DNA of 64,000 bases from Beroe forskalii (Eukaryota > Ctenophora > Nuda > Beroida > Beroidae). Location of the stretch: positions 62,001-126,000 of the forward strand of contig WFMF01000026.1 of the NCBI GenBank assembly GCA_011033025.1. Direction: 5' to 3'. A program made the translations under genes and the position numbers. Below are positions 57,192 through 64,000 of this stretch, piece after piece; position 1 is the stretch's first letter, and every line of letters starts with the position of its first letter. The notes below the pieces were generated by a model. The model saw only the letters and a program-made list of their open reading frames with translations, ran no database searches and had not been told where the DNA came from.

Positions 57192-58250
57192 ATAGATGTA
57201 TAGACATAGGTATATCTATATTAATAATTTCAGAGTGTTCGTGCATCTGTCTGTCTGTGTAAAATGACTATTTAAGAAGTGCATTTGATATTTTTGATCG
57301 GTTTTTTCGGGAAAATCTTCTCCCAATTAAGGGGATTATTATTATTTAAGGAAAATTTGAATTGGACCATCCGTTGATTAGTTATTTGCATAATAAATAT
57401 CATGCGTTTACTAATGCTAATATATGCTATGGAAAGGCAATACTATATAGGTGATCTCAAATTACAAAGTATATTGTGCGGGGCATTTCTGCGAATATCT
57501 GTAATAATCCTCGGTAAGCGGTAGCGGTGATCCAATCACTTTACAAATTCCAAGATGAGGTCATGAAGCAAGTAGCTGTTGGCTGCTGGATTGTTGATTG
57601 TTTCCGCGAATCTTCGCGGGCAAACGCTAGTACATATATAATAGAGACTTTTTAATGCAAGAAGTATACCCTTTTTAAACGGCTATATCTCGAGAACCGT
57701 TAAAGATACAGAGCTCATCGACCCAGCGTTGGAAAGTAGAAAGATAGAACTTGCTGAAAGTGACCTTAAAAACTATTTTACGTCACGATAATGACGTGTT
57801 TATGACGTCACAAAACTGAAGATTCCAAATGTCGATTTTCCAAAAATAGGCGTTTTTCAACGCAATTTTTCGGTATGAATCTTTCGAGATACGAAAAAAT
57901 GCTCCTGCTAGCGTAGAAAGGAAATTTAATGTACTTTTCAAAAATGTGGTCGAAAAGTTCTGGGCTTTCAGCCATCATTGACATAATATATGCAATTGTT
58001 TGAAACACTTTGACACGAAAAAATTCCAAAAAATGGCAAAATTTGTGAAGCTAGTGGAGAGAAAACGGGACCACCCCAGAACTTCATCTTTGGATATGTT
58101 GTCGGTCATAGTCCAAATTGTGTTAATGAATGGGTCTCAGATAGCTTATCTAATTTTATGACGTATTTGTGACGTCATCAGTAATGCTAGGTAACGCGAA
58201 TTTTGTACGCGCAATTTGACGCCAAATATCAATATCTGGGCACAGAAAAA
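57192..58250. other. No gene seen; repeat-like sequence
   Basis: The segment to about 57,640 (TCTGTCTGTCTGTGT, then TCTTCGCGGGCAAACGCTAG) has the look of a dispersed repeat end. The rest holds no supported exon. Confidence 0.4.
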
Positions 58251-58258
58251 GGGTGATA

Positions 58259-58543
58259 TTTTTTCCCAAAACCAAAAAGGATTTGGTTGTGATGGCCCGC
58301 GGCGGTTTTAAGGCGTTCTTTACTGTAAAACCCATGATATGAGAAAGAACGCGACAGTTAAAACTGCTGCAACGTCACTTCAAAATGTACAGCATTCACG
58401 TAACTATAATGCTTCGAAAAAGTGCCGTTGTGGCAGTTTTAACTGTCGCGTTCTTTCTCATATCATGGGTTTTACAGTAAAGAACGCCTTAAAACCGCCG
58501 CGGGCCATCACAACCAAATCCTTTTTGGTTTTGGGAAAAATAA
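58259..58543. repeat. 285-bp near-perfect inverted repeat (~115-bp arms)
   Basis: Left arm TTTTTCCCAAAACCAAAAAG ... AAAGAACGCGACAGTTAAAA and right arm TTTTAACTGTCGCGTTCTTT ... CTTTTTGGTTTTGGGAAAAA match almost without mismatch; the loop is about 55 bp. It begins about 100 bp beyond the stop codon of the downstream small gene. Confidence 0.9.
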
Positions 58544-58647
58544 GCTAACTCTGAGTCCAGCTTTCATTGACTTCACTTTCAAACTCTTGCACATCCTACC
58601 ACATATATTCCAGATTGCGTCTTTATCAAAAGACGAGATAAGCGACT

Positions 58648-59104
58648 TCACGTCTTCTGGCTAGAGTTCTGCTTTTCGTGGATGTAAGGCCTGATGACAT
58701 CATAAAATAGTGCACCACCGAAAACACAACCTGAAAAAAGCAAAAAGTTTTGAATTATAAAGTTTAAATTAAAGATATTTTGAAATCTTAAAAGGATAGT
58801 AAAACTACTAGATGTCTTACAAAATTGTTAAATAAATTTCAAATCAATCCCGGCAGTATTGCAGTAAAACCTATCAGAATCATTATTATCAAGATCTTTT
58901 GATAACACGGTCTAATCAAATGACGATAAAAATTAGGTCGAGTTAAGCACCTGTAGCAACGAAGAGGTATCTTGTGGCAGGACTTAGGACTGCAGTACTG
59001 CTAAACTGAGGTTTCAGCTGGGAATGGAAGAGGCAATACGCCATAACGGCTGTGTAGCCTGATCTTCTGACAACCTTGCACTCTAAGCAATCCTCTGTTG
59101 TCAT
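58648..59104 (-). CDS. Small membrane protein A of a tandem pair (78 aa)
   Basis: Two exons, 59104..58951 and 58730..58648, joined in phase 1 at a Gly codon, encode 78 residues. The start MTTEDCLECKVV carries a CxxC, then SGYTAVMAYCLFHSQLKP, TRYLFVATG|CVFGG ALFYDVI and a polar tail ending in TGA. Two hydrophobic stretches suggest two short membrane segments. The DCxxC-V start loosely recalls the DMAC1/DUF4536 family of mitochondrial complex I assembly proteins, but I would not rest on that. Gene B (60.0-60.8 kb) is a paralogue: same intron position and phase and an 83-base last exon in both. The ATG choice is provisional because the frame is open upstream into a minisatellite. Confidence 0.6.
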
Positions 59105-59109
59105 ACTGG

Positions 59110-59405
59110 TAATTGTTTTCTTGTTGTCACCTTGCTGTAGAGTTCTCTTGTTGCCAAATTGTTGTCTTGTTTTCACCTTGCTGTAGAGTTCTCTTGTTGC
59201 CAAATTGTTGTCTTGTTGTCACCTTGCTGTAGAGTTCTCTTGTTGCCAAATTGTTGTCTTGTTGTCACCTTGCTTTCGAGTTCTCTTGTTGTCACCTTGT
59301 TCTCTTGCTGTCACCTTGCTTTCGAGTTATCTTGTTGCCAAATTGTTGTCTTGTTGTCACCTTGCTGTAGAGTTCTCTTGTTGTCAACTTGTTCTCTTGT
59401 AGTCA
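59110..59405. repeat. TTGTTGCCAAATTGTTGTCTTG minisatellite
   Basis: About five units of ~60 bp made of CTTGTTGTCACCTTGCTGTA + GAGTTCTCTTGTTGCCAAA, some truncated. It abuts the start codon of small gene A on its upstream side. Confidence 0.9.
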
Positions 59406-60024
59406 GTTATCACTATGCAGTTCCTGGCATTAGCTTTCACTTTGCTATCATTGACTGGGCAAGTATTATACGGGTGCTTCAACAGGTTTTCATCATTCTA
59501 ATCAAGACCCTGACAGAGAGTGACTATTGCTCGCAATGAATGGGATGAGTTTAAGTGAACACTGAATAGTATGAATGTATCATCATCAATCGTTTCGCAC
59601 AGTAATAACTCAAAACCAGTAAGAAAGATAAACAAGAACTAACTTTCATTAATTTAATAAATACCCAATCGCCAGTATAATACAAAACTCTTATACCTAT
59701 ATAACTAAAAAGGAATGTACAGTAGTAGTAACATGAGAGTGAGAATTTAAATAGCCCTTTTTCAACTTTTTAAGATTTTACTATCTTATCTGAATGATCA
59801 TTGATTCTTCATAGTCCAGCACTTTCACAACAGTCACCATGACAAGCTAAGTCTCATTACGTGCCTTAAAATTTAATGCAACACTTCATTGTAGTGATTT
59901 TTCTGGCATAGACTAAAGGAATAAAGGGAGTGGATGTATGGATGTCCTAAGGGTGTTTGTCCCTGAAGATTTCAATAGAGGACGTCTCACGAAGTTGTCT
60001 TCTTCTGGTCAGGGGGTAGACATC
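59406..60024. other. Spacer between the two small genes
   Basis: AT-rich, no exon recognised. Presumably holds the 3' UTR of gene B and the promoter of gene A. Confidence 0.45.
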
Positions 60025-60786
60025 TCACTTTGTTTTCGTCTGGTTAGGGGGGTGAATATTGGAGTGATTGAAGATGTCGTAGATCAGAACTCCACCTGAG
60101 AACACACCTGCAACAAAGAGCAGAATGTGACACATTTATTGCTGTGTTCTTGAACAAGGGTAACCCTGTTACTGAGTGTAACAGTGGTTTAAACTGTGTT
60201 GGGTTCCCAAGTAGGAAGTGTGCAAGAAGTTGTATTGTGAATTCATTATTGCAATATGATTTGGTCTTTCAAATTCAAAACAAAAACATAATTGGAAACA
60301 GCGCAAAATTATGCAAAATGCAATACTTTGAACTATTTATTTTCAGTGCAATTGCACGACTTGAATAAGATTCCTGGTACCTAAAGCAGCGAGGGTGAGC
60401 TTTGCAGCAGGCACCACGTCTACGGCCGTGGTTGCTTTGAACTTTGGTATAAGTTGGGAGTGGTAGAGACTGGCGAGACTTATTCCTGAATACACAGAGT
60501 ACCTGAAAATGGGCATTCACTCATTATTCGTGGATCAAATAATTCAAGTGACAATTTTCTATAATTCACTCCAATGCAATGATACGTTCTAACGTTAGCT
60601 AATCATTCAATTTAAATAACCCGAGGTTCCTGTGATGTTTTTAAACTGCAAACCCATTTTCAAAACCATAGAGTTGTTAATATTGAATTTATAGTAATTC
60701 GATACAGAAATCATAATACATCAAAACAGCAATAACCTGAATATCCTGTATTCAAACCAGTCGTACATGTAATCCACAATGGTCAT
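60025..60786 (-). CDS. Small membrane protein B of a tandem pair (84 aa)
   Basis: Three exons, 60786..60737, 60502..60381 and 60107..60025, fit with phases 2 and 1 and encode 84 residues. The ATG (MTIVDYMYDWFEYRIFR) has an in-frame TAA just upstream. Then come SVYSGISLASLYHSQLIPKF, VVPAAKLTLAALG|VFSGG VLIYDIF and a polar tail with TGA. The shared frame with gene A is R-x-S-x-Y...L(F/Y)HSQLxPxF...P...A..G-VF(S)GGxLxYD. Hydrophobic segments at ~17-35 and ~50-70 suggest two membrane passes. No known family assigned. Gene B lacks the CxxC of gene A. Confidence 0.65.
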
Positions 60787-61987
60787 GATTTAAAGACTAG
60801 TTATAAGTTCAACGTTAACGTCTCGAGGAGTAGAGATAACGAGATGGAGCTATTCATGGGCCATGGCCAAAGCTGCAAATAAGAAGATAAGGTTGTAAGA
60901 AGATTATAATGATTAGGTTGTAAGAAGATTAATGGGGAAAATCAACGATAATAAACAGCATTTCAGGATCTGAAATGAAAAAAAAATCAGGTCGTATGAT
61001 TTGTAATGCACGATTTCACTTTATAAGTGTGATGGTCGATGGCATCACAGGATGCGATATTGCGATAACTCTTATTAAAACTAATAATTTTATCTATATT
61101 AATACTTACCAATTTATGATGGGCATTGTAATGATGGGCATTGTCAATGAATATGGCAGAAAATTCTAGTAAATAGTAGGGTAGGTATTAAGGTATAAGA
61201 TTGAACCAATGCATAAATATCAAAATCAATAGAGTTGCTGAAATAGCAATAGAAATAACCATGCCAAAACCGCAATAACGTAGATGTGAAACTATTGACT
61301 ATCCAATTTGACAGGAAAACAACGAAGAGTAAAATAATGATGACAATATTAAAACAACCGATAAAATAATTAAAAACTTCTATGTTTATTAATAACCTTA
61401 CTGTATCAAAGTATAGGTATGAAATCTAATTACTAATACTTAAAATACAAATTACAATGACCAACAGAACGTACCATGTAGATAGAATACAATGATCATA
61501 ATAAATTATTATTTAACGTATAACATGTTAACATTACTATCAACACAACAAATTAAAAACCGTTTAAAAAGAAATTGTAAAATGGAGTCATGAGCTCATT
61601 TTGTACCCGATATGGAATTAAAATTAAACTAGTGTCTTTGAGTCAAACAACTGATTGCCTGTTGGGTGTAGGCAATGCATAGCCATGTGGAAATCCTCGT
61701 TTTTCATGTTTTCTCCTTACTTTTATTGATCAGCCCTGGAAAGCACATATAAAATGCTACCAATTTTCTATTTATATTCAATAGTTCAACGATTTTTCAG
61801 ATAAAAGTATCTAATGACTATAATGATCTGAGATGATTGAAAACAAATGTCTGAAAAATCAAAAAAGTCAATGGAGGTGTCAACGCGCTCAACAATTAAT
61901 GCAACATGATAAATTCAATAATTTACATAAATTCAAATATCTTTTTAACTTTTTTAATTTGGTGAATGTGATGATGTGTCATCTCAC
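60787..61987. other. Intergenic, no gene seen
   Basis: AT-rich sequence; a 2-copy GATTAGGTTGTAAGAAGATTA-like repeat at 60885-60935. No supported exon. Confidence 0.45.
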
Positions 61988-62689
61988 CTGGCACCAAGAA
62001 GAAGCTCTCGTCCTCTGCCTCCCCGATGAGGAACTGTCCTGACTGGTTGTGGATGAACTGCTTGAGTACGTAGTTCTTGAGGTCCGAGCCCGGTACCACC
62101 TGCTCGAGACCCAAATATTAATGCATATGGGTGCAGATCGCTCGAAAAGGAGTGCTCGATAACTTTGGATACTAACAATCACGCGCGCAACTCTACGCAA
62201 CAGTTAGTTACTCCATTAAAGAGATGCGCACACAATTTTAGTATGTAAAGTTATCAAACACTCCTTTTCGAGGGATCTGCGCACATCTGTGTTACCATTC
62301 TGTACTAAATGAATCAAGAACAAGTTTCTTTTAGCCAGCCAAAAGTCATTTACTTATTTCACAGTTCATATAACACGAAAATCATCAGTACTTTAATCAC
62401 ATTATCAAATATACAGCTTCAGGGTGCAAAAGTGAAAAAGTATAAGCATTTAAGCAACATATTTAGAAACTTATGTACAGCTAAAGAATAATAAACAAAA
62501 TAAGAAGAAGAAGAAAGGACGAAGAAGAAGAAGACGGATTATCACCTCGCCATCCATAGCCAGTATCTCCTTGACGGTAGGGGCGCTGTCAGTGAGGAGG
62601 TCCTTGTTCTCCTTCTTCACCACCACGAAGTGAGTGTAGCTCGTCTGGAAGGTAGGGTAGTGGTTCTTCTTGAAGTTCAGGATCAGGCT
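61988..62689 (-). CDS. Unrecognised gene, two internal exons
   Basis: Exon 62689..62546 (144 bases, phase 0 to 0) encodes 48 residues including LILNFKKNHYPTFQTSYTHF, VVVKKENKDLL and VKEILAMDGE. Exon 62099..61988 (112 bases, phase 0 to 1) encodes VVPGSDLKNYVLKQFIHNQS, then GQFLIGEAEDESFFLVP. Donor and acceptor sites are good (GAG|gtgata, CAG|GTGGTA, CCAG|gtgaga). High GC in codon third positions against an AT-rich background supports real coding. I cannot name the family. The hairpin MITE relative at 62131-62284 lies in the intron, and the upstream acceptor has been triplicated (62658-62810). Confidence 0.6.
62131..62284. mobile_element. Hairpin MITE, divergent relative
   Basis: GTGCAGATCGCTCGAAAAGG and its inverse ending CCTTTTCGAGGGATCTGCGC enclose further pairing TAACTTTGGATACTA / TAGTATGTAAAGTTA. 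The ends resemble the GTGTGCAGACCGCT ends at 8251 and 39733, but the centre differs. Confidence 0.6.
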
Positions 62690-62810
62690 CTGAGGGGATT
62701 TAATATAAATTATATATAGTGGTTCTTCTTGAAGTTCAGGATAAGGCTCTGAGGGGATTTAATATAAATTATATATAGTGGTTCTTCTTGAAGTTCAGGA
62801 TCAGGCTCTG
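62658..62810. repeat. ~62-bp triplication of a splice acceptor and exon start
   Basis: TGGTTCTTCTTGAAGTTCAG + GATCAGGCTCTGAGGGGATTTAATATAAATTATATATAG occurs three times. On the gene strand each copy holds TTAAATCCCCTCAG (acceptor) and the first ~30 coding bases of the exon at 62689..62546. The third copy has AAGGGTGAA in place of the intron tail. Confidence 0.9.
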
Positions 62811-63250
62811 AAGGGTGAATATATTACCCTCAATATCACCAAAGTTCAGAGAGGAAGTTATATCAATCTCAATGGCGTAGGGTTTGAGAGGAATTTTGTT
62901 ATTTCGGGGATTTAAGGCTATTATTGGTGGCTTCTGTGAGGGTAGATAGTATGGATATGGGCAATTTAGGGTTCATAAGTCAGGCTGCATATAAGTTCTG
63001 ACTTTCTGACTATCATAGAGCTGCTAAAATTTCATCCATGCAAGGTATCGATCACAAGGGAATCGCCGTAGAGGCATCGACTTTTAAGACCATAAGGAGT
63101 GATTTTAGTCCGACTGAGGAAGTGACAATCAAGTGTATAATTAAAACCAATAAAACAGCTAGATAAAGGGACACAAACAACGATCACAGAATATTAAGTA
63201 CACGAGTCACGTAACCATATAACATTTAAGATACTTAACAAATACTCAGG
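62811..63250. other. No gene seen
   Basis: Presumed intron or intergenic DNA; no exon or repeat recognised. Confidence 0.4.
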
Positions 63251-63272
63251 GCTAATAATTGGGCGAGTCCTG

Positions 63273-63468
63273 AGTGGAGAAATCTAAAGCAGTATTGAAG
63301 CTAAGGTTCCCAACTGCTAAGTCATTTCGACAAAAAGCAGGGAAGCAAGCACTTTTTGCACTGGATCTTGAGCAATATTCGTCCGTTGAACTGCAGTCTC
63401 GCACTCGACATTCTGTAGTACGCAACACGTTATCCAGCCGTGTTGACTCAAGGGGCGGAAAAGCCAAG
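63273..63468 (+). CDS. Possible exon, unrecognised
   Basis: An open segment following CCTGAG and ending at GCCAAG|gtaagg, a good donor, encodes about 65 basic residues (VLKLRFPTAKSFRQKAGKQA, LDLEQYSSVELQSRTRHSVV). No family recognised and no partner exon found. Confidence 0.2.
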
Positions 63469-63754
63469 GTAAGGAGGGGGAAGAAGGAAATTTGAGGTTA
63501 CTCTTGACCAAGGTAAACAAGGGAATTGGGAATAAAGCTGTAGTCTTTACGTAGTTACATCTTTACACTTTTACAGTAGGAATCTTGACAAAGCTTTTAT
63601 CCCAATTACACGCACTAACACATTCTAAAAACTAAAAGCTAGTTTCTGCGAGTTCGTCTTTGTTTTATTGTCTAGCTTTGTTTAATATAGCAATATTGTG
63701 TATTGCACTTTTTCAAGCATGCTCCCATGAAAAATGATTTGAGAACATGTATAC

Positions 63755-64000
63755 ACAAAGATATGATACACAGATATGATACACAGATATGATACACAGA
63801 TATGATACACAGATATGATACACAGATATGATACACAGATATGATACACAGATATGATACACAGATATGATACACAGATATGATACACAGATATGATACA
63901 CAGATATGATACACAGATATGATACACAGATATGATACACAGATATGATACACAGATATGATACACAGATATGATACATCATACACAGATATGATACACA
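63755..64000. repeat. 13-bp satellite, ATATGATACACAG, to window end
   Basis: About 18 copies, nearly invariant, with one 7-base slip (GATACATCATACACAG) near 63975. Open frames in all three reading frames here are by-products of a unit that lacks stops. Confidence 0.95.

Noticed and set aside
59159..59539. 126-codon frame with hydrophobic repeats (VVLLSPCCRVLLLPNC)
   Set aside because: It is a translation of the TTGTTGTC minisatellite; not a membrane protein.
63672..63986. Three overlapping ~90-104 codon frames repeating CVSYLCIISVYHI
   Set aside because: A 13-bp satellite without stop codons gives open frames in every phase.

Overview
The window is animal nuclear DNA. Its genes are split by GT-AG introns, a canonical intronic tRNA-Thr is present, the gene families are metazoan (DENN Rab-GEF, m-AAA/AFG3-like AAA protein, aldo-keto reductase, BTB-BACK protein, Sulfotransfer_2), TTAGGG-like tracts occur, and there is a heavy load of LINEs, hairpin MITEs and minisatellites. 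An aquatic invertebrate would fit, but I cannot name the species. All exon limits were set by eye from reading frame, splice dinucleotides and phase.

Layout. 1-421 (+): the last visible exons of a carbohydrate-sulfotransferase-like gene. 2.7-4.1 kb (-): five phase-consistent exons of a DENN-domain gene, with a 3.2 kb element bounded by inverted ends (4.08-7.29 kb) beside them. 7.4-16.4 kb: hairpin elements, then a small TIR element that was hit by a (TATC)n-tailed retroelement with a 13-14 bp target duplication and by a decayed LINE (+). 19.3-26.9 kb: a 16-bp minisatellite and a second, nearly intact copy of the same LINE (-). 28.0-31.8 kb (-): an aldo-keto reductase gene with an intronic tRNA-Thr; its 5'-most recognised exon runs into a 46-bp minisatellite built from its own splice acceptor. 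32.5-40.5 kb: repeats, a LINE fragment and a palindromic CCATTGGTGCC satellite. 40.5-52.0 kb (-): an 11-exon FtsH/m-AAA-like gene whose introns hold a coding minisatellite, an unrecognised GC-rich ORF, several satellites and a 65-bp hairpin element. 52.8-54.4 kb (-): a single-exon BTB-BACK gene with a jacalin-like tail. 54.9-58.5 kb: satellites and two large inverted repeats. 58.6-60.8 kb (-): two tandem paralogous genes for ~80-residue membrane proteins. 62.0-62.7 kb (-): two exons of an unrecognised gene.

The strongest candidate for something new is the m-AAA-like gene. Its AAA ATPase motifs (Walker A, Walker B, arginine fingers) are intact, but the metalloprotease signature HEAGHA reads YIAGQG at the exactly aligned position, the pore-loop FVG is changed, and exon 1 (a mitochondrial-type presequence) joins in phase straight to the AAA domain with no membrane segments. 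This predicts a soluble mitochondrial pseudo-protease/unfoldase of about 550 residues. Other notable items are a LINE whose ORF1 combines a PHD finger, an AlkB-like dioxygenase and an SGNH esterase; two genes in which a splice acceptor plus exon start has been amplified in tandem; and the tandem pair of small membrane-protein genes.
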